From positions 124,001 to 188,000 of the forward strand of contig JBJLGL010000004.1 in assembly GCA_045564915.1 (NCBI GenBank): 64,000 bases of DNA. Reading direction: 5' to 3'. Source of the stretch: JAQWRV01 sp045564915. GTDB taxonomy: Bacteria; Pseudomonadota; Alphaproteobacteria; Rhodospirillales; Rhodospirillaceae. The notes under the pieces were generated by a model, which did not search any database, had not been told where the DNA came from, and saw only the letters and a list, made by a program, of their open reading frames with translations. Positions 8,026 through 16,431 of this stretch are shown in pieces (within the stretch, counting starts at the first letter, position 1; every line of letters starts with the position of its first letter). The translations under genes were made by a program, and so were the position numbers.

Positions 8026-10125
8026 ATGCTTTATATTTCTCAGAAATCCTGGTTCCCCGACGAAATCGATGCGCTTGCAGAACACATAGAAAATATTAAT
8101 GCGGCAAACAGTCGGCTGGAGGTTGTTGAACCCATCGAGTCGGTAATTTTATTACCCCATTCCTCACACGGTTACAGCGCTACGGACAAGAAAGATGTCC
8201 TAAAATCACTTAGCGATCTAGCAGCCGAAAAGAATGTTTATCTTGCAGGTTCGGTCTTGGTGAAAAGTGACATAGCTAATGTGCCATGCACTCTTGGTTT
8301 TCTTATCAGCTCAATTGGCGATGTACTTATCGAAGCGCACAAGATTTCACCGGAACTTATAAATGGGATTGCCACAGACCAATCATCGGCCCTTGGTCAG
8401 CCAATGGAATTCAAGGTAGCAAATACGCCAATCGGTCAGGTTGGTATTCTGTCAGGTGAAGATATCTTGTTTCCTCACTATGCTCGCAGTCTTGTATGGC
8501 AAGGTGCAGAGTTAATTCTAAATCCATCAGAGGAAGTCAGTGACGATCTTTTTGAAGCGCGGCAAAATGCCCGTATTGCGCGGGCATTCGAGAATGCAGC
8601 TTATATTGCCACTTCCTCTGCCGTGTCGCGTGGGGCTAATGGCCACTCGGTGACCTATCCACGCGCCAGCGGATTTGCTGATTGGAATGGCAAACCACTC
8701 TTGGCGAAATCTGATGAAGATTTTATGTGCGTAGATGTGTACATCGATAAGCTGAGGCGTAGACGTGCGGCTATTTTCGGCATCCAAGCTCTGCATCTAC
8801 GCGCTAATCTCTATGCTGATGGCTATAAGAAATTGATAGCTGCTCAAACAAAGTCTCCCGTAGCGCCAAGTAACCGCGAGGCCTGGGTGAGCGAAGCTCG
8901 TGAGCGACTTGCCACATCCAAGGCAATGGAAGGTTCAGGCCGAGAGACTGAATACGATGTCTTGCTGGTGCAATCGGTTAAGAAGATGATCCAAAAGACA
9001 TCTGACGTAAATGCCCTGCGCACTGAAAATATCCAGCGCGCGCTAACGCTGCCTGGGCGTAATGCATCTAATCCAAATGTTAGGTTGGTTGCTCTGTCGG
9101 AATTTTTTATGACAGGGCAGGGCGGTTTTGGTTATCGCTCGCCGATCACGTTGCAGCGACTAGCAATCCGTTATCCGGGTCCGGAAATAGAACTCCTTTC
9201 TGAATTTGCCCTTAAGCACAAAGTATATCTAGCAGGGTCAACCTTTGAGATTGATGATGCGTTGCCAGGCTATGTTTTCAACTCAGCCTTTATCCTAAAT
9301 GACTCAGGTGATCTCATTCACCGCTACAGAAAAATACAATGTGCTGACGTTTGGGGTTCTTTACCTGATACAACGCCAGGTAGCATATATGATCGCTACC
9401 TCGATACTTACGGTTATGATTTCCTGTTTCCAGTAGCTGACACACCTATTGGCAAGCTGGCCACGATTGTGTGTTTTGACCAAGCGCATCCAGAAATCGT
9501 ACGAATGCTTGTGAAAAAAGGTGCTGAGGTGATTATTCACCCCTCATCAGAAGGGCATGGTTCTGGCCGGCGGGGTTGGGATTGCGCGCGCCAAACTCGT
9601 GCGTTTGAGAATGTTGCATATTTACTTTCCCCACTGCCAGGTGGCGAGCAGTTCGATCCGGACTCTCCCTATGAGCATACTAATCAGATGCGCGGTTATA
9701 CTAAGATGGTGAACTTCGATGGATCTATACAAGGCGAATTAGATACGCCTGGTGCTGCAGTTCTTTCTGGTACGGTCGACTTGTTAGCATTACGCCGAGC
9801 GAGGGCTAACCCGCATATGAATTTGCCTATGTGGGATGACCCTAACGTATATGTTGACGATTACGCTGCCGATGTGGGGCTTGAAAATAATCTATCCGTT
9901 AATCCTATGGAAAATCCCTACAGGGGTATGAAACCGTTGAAGAAGGTGTTGGCAAGATACTTCAAGCAGGGGGTATTTGTGCCTCCGACGGTTCCATCCT
10001 CCCGTTCTTTGTCAGTGCCGGGCAAGGCTCAGCCAGACTTTGATAAGCCAGAAAATGAGATGAAGCCAAAGCCAAAAACGCTAGCCGATGAAGAAAAGAT
10101 GGATGGCGAATATATCCAGGTGTGA
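8026..10125 (+). CDS. Double-domain nitrilase-family hydrolase (paralogue 3, most diverged)
   Basis: 699 residues. The C-terminal domain keeps E359, K436 (YRKIQCAD) and C483 (IVCFDQAH), although the Pro before Glu is replaced (ALSEFFMTG instead of PEFFLTG). In the N-terminal domain the nucleophile is Ser (S143, GILSGEDI) and the Glu site reads LLPHSSHG, so this half has lost two of three catalytic residues. A charged, Pro/Lys-rich C-terminal extension of ~45 residues is absent from the other two. It begins a tightly packed block: the next start is 4 bases after its stop, and genes follow closely to 15250. Substrate unknown. Confidence 0.9.
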   Translation: MLYISQKSWFPDEIDALAEHIENINAANSRLEVVEPIESVILLPHSSHGYSATDKKDVLKSLSDLAAEKNVYLAGSVLVKSDIANVPCTLGFLISSIGDVLIEAHKISPELINGIATDQSSALGQPMEFKVANTPIGQVGILSGEDILFPHYARSLVWQGAELILNPSEEVSDDLFEARQNARIARAFENAAYIATSSAVSRGANGHSVTYPRASGFADWNGKPLLAKSDEDFMCVDVYIDKLRRRRAAIFGIQALHLRANLYADGYKKLIAAQTKSPVAPSNREAWVSEARERLATSKAMEGSGRETEYDVLLVQSVKKMIQKTSDVNALRTENIQRALTLPGRNASNPNVRLVALSEFFMTGQGGFGYRSPITLQRLAIRYPGPEIELLSEFALKHKVYLAGSTFEIDDALPGYVFNSAFILNDSGDLIHRYRKIQCADVWGSLPDTTPGSIYDRYLDTYGYDFLFPVADTPIGKLATIVCFDQAHPEIVRMLVKKGAEVIIHPSSEGHGSGRRGWDCARQTRAFENVAYLLSPLPGGEQFDPDSPYEHTNQMRGYTKMVNFDGSIQGELDTPGAAVLSGTVDLLALRRARANPHMNLPMWDDPNVYVDDYAADVGLENNLSVNPMENPYRGMKPLKKVLARYFKQGVFVPPTVPSSRSLSVPGKAQPDFDKPENEMKPKPKTLADEEKMDGEYIQV

Positions 10126-10129
10126 CTTA

Positions 10130-11701
10130 GTGTCGGGTAGTAATATTTGTTCTAAGTTAGCCGGCAATAAATTATTGGCGCAGGTTATCAGAACCGTTTT
10201 ATTAGCTTTTTTGGCAATGATGCCATCTTTGATGGCTATTGCGGATGAACACGTTAGGGCCTTGCGTGTCGCGGTGTCTACACGTCCCCCCGGCTTGGGA
10301 AACCCTTATTCTTCTATTCCCATTGGTGCTATCAATCCAAATCATGTCTTGTATGACGCCCTAACGTTGATTGGAGATAAAGGTGTTGTCTTACCTTCAC
10401 TAGCTTTGAGTTGGGAGCCGGAGGCCGGTGCCAGCTGGGTTTTCCGATTGCGTCCAGGTGTAGTCTTCTCAAATGGAGAACCTTTTACAGCGGATACCGT
10501 TGTAGCTGTTATCGAGTATCTGCGGAGTGAGAATGCCGCCCGCTATCCAGTTGCTATAGAAACAGCTGTCATTAACTACGCAGAGGCTGTTGATCCTCTG
10601 ACTGTTCGAATTACCACAACCAAACCTGACGCCCTATTACCCAAGCGTATGAGTTTTGTGTTTATGATTCCCATGAAATACTGGAACGAGGTGGGTGTTG
10701 ATGGATTCGGTCTGAATCCAGCAGGCTCCGGGCCTTTTAAGGTCAAAGACTGGGGACAAACCACCGGCACTTACATATTTGAGCGCAATCCAAGTTCGTG
10801 GCGGACAAGTGAGTATTTTGATGAATTGCATTTTACTGGAGTTGTTGATGTGGTGAGCCGCGCTCAAACTCTAATCAGTGACCAGGTAGACCTATCATTC
10901 AAGCTAAGCCTTGACCTGCTAGTGGATTTGGAGTCCCAGGGCTACCAAACTCTAGCGCGGCAAACCTATTCTATCGGCGCATGGGCTTTTCGTCAGATCG
11001 ATCCCGACTCGCCGCTGGCAGATACTAGAGTTCGTCGTGCGCTTAATCTAGCTATTGACCGAAAGAAAATTGCCGAGACCATTCTCTCAGGAGTAACTAG
11101 TCCCGTCTCTCAAGTCGCTACATCCGATGTTTATGGCTTTAACCCGAATTTACCACTGTTTCCCTACGACCCGGCTGCTGCGCGTGCGCTCTTGGTTGAA
11201 GCTGGCTATGGTGCTGGAATCAAGTTGGAAGCCATTGTTCGCAGTGATCCGTCAGTGCCTGAACAAATTCTTATTGGGCAAGTTGTTGCTCAAAATCTGG
11301 CAGAAATTGGGTTAGATGTGAAACTGAACCAAATTCCTGGCCAGCGTTGGCTAGGGCATTACTTCTCGGGAGATTGGGGCGGGGCACATATTCTTGAAAC
11401 CAGTTTCAATAACACTATCCATGGTGATGTTATTCGCAGTATTGAAACAGCATCGTGTCTAAAAGCTGGGGCCTTTTACTGTAAGGAAGAAATGCTCCCA
11501 CTCATTGAAGCTAGCAATCGAGAGTTTGATCCGGCAATAAGACAGAAGATGTTGCAGGAATTAGTTGCAGCCCTGCACAACGACCCACCAGCTATCTATC
11601 TCTTTCCCTACTTCGATACGCTGGCTTACAGCCCCATGCTTGATGAATTACCGATGACTGGTGCGCGTATCAATCTTGAGGGCATTGGAATGAAGCAGTG
11701 A
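10130..11701 (+). CDS. ABC-type solute-binding protein, family 5 (peptide/nickel type)
   Basis: About 520 residues with a Sec signal (VIRTVLLAFLAMMPSLMAIA) and the SBP_bac_5 fold: AGASWVFRLRPGVVFSNGEP, then DTRVRRALNLAIDRKKIA, then YDPAAARALLVEAGY, all standard blocks. Such proteins bind oligopeptides, amines, opines or other small solutes for ABC importers, but no permease or ATPase is nearby. An ATG at 10088 would overlap the nitrilase by 38 bases. GTG at 10130 is preferred because AGGTG at 10117-10121 precedes it and it gives a shorter signal n-region. The stop overlaps the next start (GTGA). A paralogue lies at 60213. Confidence 0.87.
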   Translation: MSGSNICSKLAGNKLLAQVIRTVLLAFLAMMPSLMAIADEHVRALRVAVSTRPPGLGNPYSSIPIGAINPNHVLYDALTLIGDKGVVLPSLALSWEPEAGASWVFRLRPGVVFSNGEPFTADTVVAVIEYLRSENAARYPVAIETAVINYAEAVDPLTVRITTTKPDALLPKRMSFVFMIPMKYWNEVGVDGFGLNPAGSGPFKVKDWGQTTGTYIFERNPSSWRTSEYFDELHFTGVVDVVSRAQTLISDQVDLSFKLSLDLLVDLESQGYQTLARQTYSIGAWAFRQIDPDSPLADTRVRRALNLAIDRKKIAETILSGVTSPVSQVATSDVYGFNPNLPLFPYDPAAARALLVEAGYGAGIKLEAIVRSDPSVPEQILIGQVVAQNLAEIGLDVKLNQIPGQRWLGHYFSGDWGGAHILETSFNNTIHGDVIRSIETASCLKAGAFYCKEEMLPLIEASNREFDPAIRQKMLQELVAALHNDPPAIYLFPYFDTLAYSPMLDELPMTGARINLEGIGMKQ

Positions 11702-12621
11702 GCAAAGCGTTCACATGTGCCTTAGTCTTTATTATTGTCATCCAGCCTGCTGTAGCGGAGATTAATCTGCATATGACTAATGGGCATGGCGGCATACCAA
11801 TTAATATCGCGCAAACAGGCCAAGTTGGTCAGGAAGGTATTCTGTTCATTCACGGCAACGGGCAAAGTTATTTAAGTTGGCATAAGCAGCTAAACTCAAC
11901 ACTTGTAAATAAATACCACCTCGTTGCTTATGACCTGCGTGGCCATGGGAATTCTGGCAAGCCATGGAGGGACAAAGATTACAACCAGGCGTGCATTTGG
12001 GCGGACGATATTGATGCGGTGCTCGAGGCTACCGGATTAACTAAGCCGATTGTTGTTGCATGGTCCCGAGGAGGGCTCATTGCTATGCATTATGTACGCT
12101 GCCGTGGTACGGATAATCTATCAGGTATTGTTATGGTGGGTGCGCGCGGCCGGTTAGTGAATGTAAGTCTGCCACCGAGCAATAGTCCTGCGAGGGTCAG
12201 TCAGGCGCAATTAGAAACTAACGACATTGAAAAAAATATACTCGGGGCAAGAACCTTTTCGCGTCTAATGACTGCTGTAGACCAAGGTGAGGAATGGAAT
12301 ACCATATCAACCACTATGAATATACTTGCACCCCCTTATGCACGTCGCGCAATGCGGTCCCCGGTCATCGGCCCTACGGGTGACATTGAAAATAGCTATA
12401 CTGGGCTTATCGATGAAATTAAAATACCATTCCTTGTAATACTGGGAGCATCCGATCCTTTGAGGGACTCGGAAGAGCTGGCTAATGCCTATCGTGCCGC
12501 CATGCCTGAGGCCGAGGTTCTGATTTATCCTGGGGTTGGTCATTCGCCCTTTCTCGAAGCCCCAGAGCGTTTTAATGGAGATCTCCGGAATTTCACGGAG
12601 CAGATTTTTGATGCCAACTAG
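11698..12621 (+). CDS. Secreted alpha/beta-fold hydrolase
   Basis: 307 residues, starting at a GTG that overlaps the preceding stop by four bases, so translation is probably coupled. Residues 1-21 form a signal peptide (FTCALVFIIVIQPAVAE). The alpha/beta hydrolase core shows FIHGNGQSYLSW (oxyanion region), YDLRGHGNSGKP, nucleophile S123 in AWSRGG (the usual first Gly of GxSxG is Ala), D253 (GASDPLRD) and H282 (GVGHSPFLEAPERF). The closest family type is the epoxide hydrolase/haloperoxidase/ester hydrolase group. Probably periplasmic; substrate unknown. Confidence 0.88.
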   Translation: MSKAFTCALVFIIVIQPAVAEINLHMTNGHGGIPINIAQTGQVGQEGILFIHGNGQSYLSWHKQLNSTLVNKYHLVAYDLRGHGNSGKPWRDKDYNQACIWADDIDAVLEATGLTKPIVVAWSRGGLIAMHYVRCRGTDNLSGIVMVGARGRLVNVSLPPSNSPARVSQAQLETNDIEKNILGARTFSRLMTAVDQGEEWNTISTTMNILAPPYARRAMRSPVIGPTGDIENSYTGLIDEIKIPFLVILGASDPLRDSEELANAYRAAMPEAEVLIYPGVGHSPFLEAPERFNGDLRNFTEQIFDAN

Positions 12622-12631
12622 GAGCGAATAG

Positions 12632-13552
12632 ATGCAGAACTCCGAATTTACGAGACGAAATGCTTTGTTAACCGCCGGTATTGGAGGATCACTTTTGGCA
12701 GGGCAAAAAATAAAAGAATCAGCTGCTGCGAGCCAGCGAAAGCTACCAGATCGTATTCAAGATTGGAGCGAAGACGACCGCGTCTACGCATTGATGAAAC
12801 AGCAGGCACGAGTTGACGAAGGAAAATCAATCTGGCGCACCCGTGGTGTAATTTATGCTTTTAGAGCTCCTGTATCGCCTGTTCCCTTGGTTCGTTTTAA
12901 GGGTTCCGAGCAGCAGTGGATCAAACCTATAGGGCCAAGCAAATACGTCAAATACACATCCTTACTGACTTATTATTCTCATATCGAGACTGACAAGATA
13001 ATTGATGGCTTTACTAATCCGATTACTGGTGCGGAAGTGACCTTCAAGCCCAATTGGAGCAGAGTTCCGGAAGGTCAGACGGTCTCCCGAAGGGGGGTAA
13101 CTATTAATATTATAGAAGATGCCTTCCCCGACTTTTATGCAAACAAATCAATAAATGACGTCGAGGTTACGAAGATTGGGGATATGGTCTCTTTCCATGC
13201 CAAGATGAAGTGGCCAGAGCCATTAGTCCGTTCTCCCTATAATCAGGATCAGTCATTTTTTGCAAGCATGTCAGCTCTCCAAGACCAATCATTGACGTCA
13301 GCCCCTGCGCATGGTGCAGGGCAAATTCTTATGCCCTCTATGGCCAACATTGGCATGACAGACCCAGAGATGGGTCAAGTGATCTGGCATGTAGAATTTT
13401 ACAAGGTGAATTCTTGGGATGATCTACCCGAAGACTATCTGACCAAAGCGTTAGATGAACATGGCGAAGATTTTGATGTCAATCCAGTCAACGATACCGA
13501 AGCATCAAAATTAGCACAAAATCTTGCCCGCCTCGGTTATATGAAGAAGTAA
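12632..13552 (+). CDS. DUF1838 family protein (copy 1), Tat-like signal
   Basis: 306 residues resembling the DUF1838 family, for which I know no biochemical function. The N-terminus FTRRNALLTAGIGGSLLAGQ has paired arginines and an apolar stretch typical of a Tat signal, so it is likely periplasmic. Recognisable shared blocks are GFTNPITGAEV (compare MYTNPLTGAQV in the copy at 54599) and the following two-strand region. It lies 10 bases after the alpha/beta hydrolase and 7 before the Rieske oxygenase large subunit, which places it inside a probable operon. Recurrence beside oxidases suggests a role in the same oxidative pathway, but that is inference. Confidence 0.78.
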   Translation: MQNSEFTRRNALLTAGIGGSLLAGQKIKESAAASQRKLPDRIQDWSEDDRVYALMKQQARVDEGKSIWRTRGVIYAFRAPVSPVPLVRFKGSEQQWIKPIGPSKYVKYTSLLTYYSHIETDKIIDGFTNPITGAEVTFKPNWSRVPEGQTVSRRGVTINIIEDAFPDFYANKSINDVEVTKIGDMVSFHAKMKWPEPLVRSPYNQDQSFFASMSALQDQSLTSAPAHGAGQILMPSMANIGMTDPEMGQVIWHVEFYKVNSWDDLPEDYLTKALDEHGEDFDVNPVNDTEASKLAQNLARLGYMKK

Positions 13553-13559
13553 GGGTTTT

Positions 13560-14777
13560 ATGACAGCACGCTCCAGAGATGATTGGGAAAGAAGGCCGTC
13601 TTTGCCCGCTGGTCATTTTGTTTCTGGTCTAGTCTATACAGAATCGAGCATATACGAGGATGAGATTCATAGTATTTTTGGCAAAACCTGGCGACTCGCT
13701 TGCCATGAGAGTGAGTTGCCTGCGTTATATGATTACCGCGTTTTTGATCACGCTGGGCAATCAATAATTTGCATTCGTGGTGATGACCAAGAGATTCGCA
13801 CCTTCTTAAATGTCTGCCCTCATCGCGGCGCCAAGCTTCTACTTGAGCCAGCGGGCAATGCTCGCTTGATCACTTGTTTTTATCACCGTTGGTCTTTTGA
13901 TAGCCAAGGGACCTGCGCTGGTATACCGAGAGCTAGTGGTTATGGTGGTAAATTTGATAAGGGCTCCATGGGGCTTAGGGAGATAAGAACAACAGTCAAA
14001 TATGGCTTGATTTTTATCACTTTGGACGACAATGCACCTGAACTCGACGTTTTTATTGGGTCGTCGTTAGACCAATTCGCTGACATGCTCGGCTCCACGC
14101 CACTCGAGGTATTCCATTACAATCGTACTGTGCTCCAATGTAACTGGAAGGCTTGGCATGAGACTAACATGGATATCTATCATGAGTTTATGCATGTTGT
14201 CCTGCGGCAGACCCAAGTGGGTGCCGTGCCCATGGAGGATCGCCGACTAAAGATATACACAAATGGCCATGCTGGCAGTGGCGCCGATCTTAAGGCCGAC
14301 TATGAGGGGTATGAAGGTTTTTCTGGACGAGGTGATGATGTTCCGCCTTTACCAGGGGTGGGGCCAACAGACTTTCGTTTCGTCGATTTATTCCCGTCTA
14401 CGGCTATAATATCCCGAGGTACGGTCATTCGCATCGATACGGCTACTCCTATAGCGCCGGGTAAGACTCTACTCGAAATGCGTGGCCTTGGCGTGAAGGG
14501 TGAATCCGCCGACCATCGCAAGATACGCCAGCGCCACCATAATCAATATTGGGGTCCATTTGGCCGTAATCTGCCGGAAGACATGTTTGCTGCGGAAGCT
14601 TGCGAAGCTGGCTTTCGCAATCAAGCAGCGCGCTACCAAATCATTGCCCGTGATGAGAAGCTTACTGGTCAGGACGATGCTATTCTCCGGGCATTTTACG
14701 CCCAATGGTCAGCTTGTACGGGGCGCGATCCGGGCGATCCGACTGCTAGTACAGTCAGTGACGAGGATGCGGAATGA
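13560..14777 (+). CDS. Aromatic-ring-hydroxylating (Rieske) oxygenase, large subunit
   Basis: 405 residues. The Rieske 2Fe-2S site is complete: C86-x-H88, 17 residues, then C106-x2-H109 (VCPHRGAK and TCFYHRW). The mononuclear iron site follows in NWKAWHETNMDIYHEFMH with H208 and H212, and the family Asp may lie in TGQDDAILRAF. These enzymes add oxygen to aromatic or related substrates using electrons from a reductase, which is not encoded nearby. Its stop overlaps the start of the small subunit (ATGA), consistent with an obligate pair. TAAGGG lies just before the ATG. The substrate cannot be assigned. Confidence 0.93.
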   Translation: MTARSRDDWERRPSLPAGHFVSGLVYTESSIYEDEIHSIFGKTWRLACHESELPALYDYRVFDHAGQSIICIRGDDQEIRTFLNVCPHRGAKLLLEPAGNARLITCFYHRWSFDSQGTCAGIPRASGYGGKFDKGSMGLREIRTTVKYGLIFITLDDNAPELDVFIGSSLDQFADMLGSTPLEVFHYNRTVLQCNWKAWHETNMDIYHEFMHVVLRQTQVGAVPMEDRRLKIYTNGHAGSGADLKADYEGYEGFSGRGDDVPPLPGVGPTDFRFVDLFPSTAIISRGTVIRIDTATPIAPGKTLLEMRGLGVKGESADHRKIRQRHHNQYWGPFGRNLPEDMFAAEACEAGFRNQAARYQIIARDEKLTGQDDAILRAFYAQWSACTGRDPGDPTASTVSDEDAE

Positions 14778-15250
14778 ATGATCTGAAACGCATACTTGAA
14801 GCGGAAGCTGTAAGGCTATTGATCGGTGGAGCTAGCGTAGCATTGGACGATGCAGATTTTGACCGTTTTCTTGGTTATTGCGATGATCCTTTTACATACC
14901 GTATCCGAGCGTGGAGCCCAGAACTTAAGAAAGATATGACTTGGCTGGAGCACAATCGGCATGGGATGGTTGAACTGTTTAAAACTTTGCCCCAGCACTT
15001 ACAGCGCCTTGGACGTTTACACCGTCAGGTCACCGTAGCCACAGTAGAGCCTTCCAATGTCGATGGATTCTTGGTTGTGATCAGCCCACTAACGGTCCAT
15101 TACACAGACCTCGAAGGGCAGACCCAAACCCTGGCTGTTGGCCGTTACGTTGATATAGTAAACATGACGGGAGAAAAAATCGTTCTGGCGGCGCGCGATG
15201 CCATGCTTGATACCCGTGATCTTGGCATCGGTCTACACGTGCCAATTTAG
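14774..15250 (+). CDS. Aromatic-ring-hydroxylating oxygenase, small subunit
   Basis: 158 residues of the NTF2-like/SnoaL fold that forms the beta subunit of ring-hydroxylating oxygenases. Visible blocks are DDADFDRFLGYC, MTWLEHNRHGMVELF, LHRQVTVATVE and VGRYVDIV, in the usual order and length. It starts inside the stop of the large subunit (4-base overlap). It is the last gene of the rightward run that begins at 8026 and converges on the molybdoenzyme cluster. The beta subunit is mainly structural. Confidence is raised by the neighbour. Confidence 0.9.
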   Translation: MNDLKRILEAEAVRLLIGGASVALDDADFDRFLGYCDDPFTYRIRAWSPELKKDMTWLEHNRHGMVELFKTLPQHLQRLGRLHRQVTVATVEPSNVDGFLVVISPLTVHYTDLEGQTQTLAVGRYVDIVNMTGEKIVLAARDAMLDTRDLGIGLHVPI

Positions 15251-15273
15251 ATCCCATTTCAGAAGCAATAGCC

Positions 15274-15423
15274 TTAAGTTTTCTTACCTAACACAGTCTT
15301 AAAGATCAGGTGTCCTGCAATGAACACTACAGCAACTCCAACGGTGATGTAGAACAGATCCCAGGAAACACCCTCAAGTATTGTCTGGCCGTATACGTCT
15401 CTACTATGTCGGAACAATTCCAT
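15274..15423 (-). CDS. 49-residue single-span membrane protein at the end of the molybdoenzyme operon
   Basis: Small ORF found by reading the leftward strand. It starts at ATG 15423 inside the end of the FAD-subunit gene (20-base overlap) and ends at TAA 15274. The start is MELFRHSRDVYGQTI, followed by one apolar helix (about residues 22-45, containing FYITVGVAVVFIAGHLIF), then a basic tail ending GKKT. A GAGGGA site lies about nine bases before the ATG. No family is recognised. Its position suggests an anchor, assembly factor or quinone-side subunit for the exported molybdenum enzyme; this is inference. Confidence 0.72.
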   Translation of the reverse strand: MELFRHSRDVYGQTILEGVSWDLFYITVGVAVVFIAGHLIFKTVLGKKT

Positions 15424-16420
15424 CGCTTCTATTCCCTCTAATTGCCCGCTTTACTAAATTTTCTAGGAGTGGGATCTTGAAGTGATTATAGTTTAGGGGA
15501 GTTGCGCCGCGGGAAGCGGAGCCGCCTCCAAGCTCTGCAGTTTCTTCATCCTGATTACTACCTCGGACTATATCTTCAACCACAGTCAGGCGCTTTGGCA
15601 CGCATTCCACACCTGCGCATGCTATCCGAATATCCTCTATAACGCCGCTATTTATGATTTTAGAGCAGGCTACGTTGACCAACGGAAAATCCCAGGTGTT
15701 GCGGTCGGCAACTTTCTCGAAATAGAACTCTGCATTAGCCCATTTTTGTGGCAGGCGAATGGCAGCTAAAATATCGCCAGGGCCCATCACGGTCATGCGT
15801 GTGATATTAATATCCGGACCAATAAAAAAGTCTTCTGCGAGGACCGTCCGTTCACCGGAAGAGCTGCGGATTACCATGGTGGCGTCGAGAGCAACCATGG
15901 CAGCGGCAGTATCAGATGGTGAAACAGCTACGCAGCGCGCTGCTCCAAATAGGCAGTGTTCACGGTTCATCCCTTCCGGAGTGTCTGCGTAGCAGGTATT
16001 ACCACCCGCGCGATAACAATCAAGACCAGCCCGGTAATACCAGCAGCGGGCATCCTGACACAGGTTACCACCGATCGTGCCGGCATTCCTGATCTGTGGA
16101 CTAGCTACTCGACCCGCCGCGTCTGATAAGAGGCTATATTGACTCTTGATCAAATCGTTATCTTCGATTTGTCTCAAAGTGGTCATGGCACCGATTTCAA
16201 CAAAACCTTCTTCCTGGCGTATACCATGAAGCCCGGCGATTCCACTGAGATCGATTATTGCATCGGGACGTTTTGCTCGATCTTTGAACCAGTCATAGCT
16301 GTCCTGACCCCCAGCGATTTTCCAGCCCTTGTCGCCATACTTGTCGACCAGCTCCAGCGCATTTTCCATATCAGACGGTTGAAACAGAGCAAATTGAGGC
16401 ATCATATCTTTGGTGGACAT
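15404..16420 (-). CDS. Molybdenum hydroxylase FAD subunit with extra Fe-S loop (PaoB/HcrB-like)
   Basis: 338 residues of the molybdopterin-dehydrogenase FAD-binding family. The FAD signature appears as AGGQDSYDWFK and IRNAGTIGGNLCQDARCWYY. After it comes a Cys-rich insertion (LDC, NTC, EHC, ARC), which in PaoB and 4-hydroxybenzoyl-CoA reductase carries a 4Fe-4S cluster; a cluster here is inferred by analogy. AVSPSDTAAAMVALDA then continues the FAD domain. It is the third gene of a leftward operon after the 2Fe-2S and Mo subunits (11-base gap), with TAGGGATTA before the ATG. In such complexes it passes electrons from the Fe-S clusters to FAD. Confidence 0.9.
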   Translation of the reverse strand: MSTKDMMPQFALFQPSDMENALELVDKYGDKGWKIAGGQDSYDWFKDRAKRPDAIIDLSGIAGLHGIRQEEGFVEIGAMTTLRQIEDNDLIKSQYSLLSDAAGRVASPQIRNAGTIGGNLCQDARCWYYRAGLDCYRAGGNTCYADTPEGMNREHCLFGAARCVAVSPSDTAAAMVALDATMVIRSSSGERTVLAEDFFIGPDINITRMTVMGPGDILAAIRLPQKWANAEFYFEKVADRNTWDFPLVNVACSKIINSGVIEDIRIACAGVECVPKRLTVVEDIVRGSNQDEETAELGGGSASRGATPLNYNHFKIPLLENLVKRAIRGNRSDGIVPT

Positions 16421-16431
16421 CGCTATAATCC

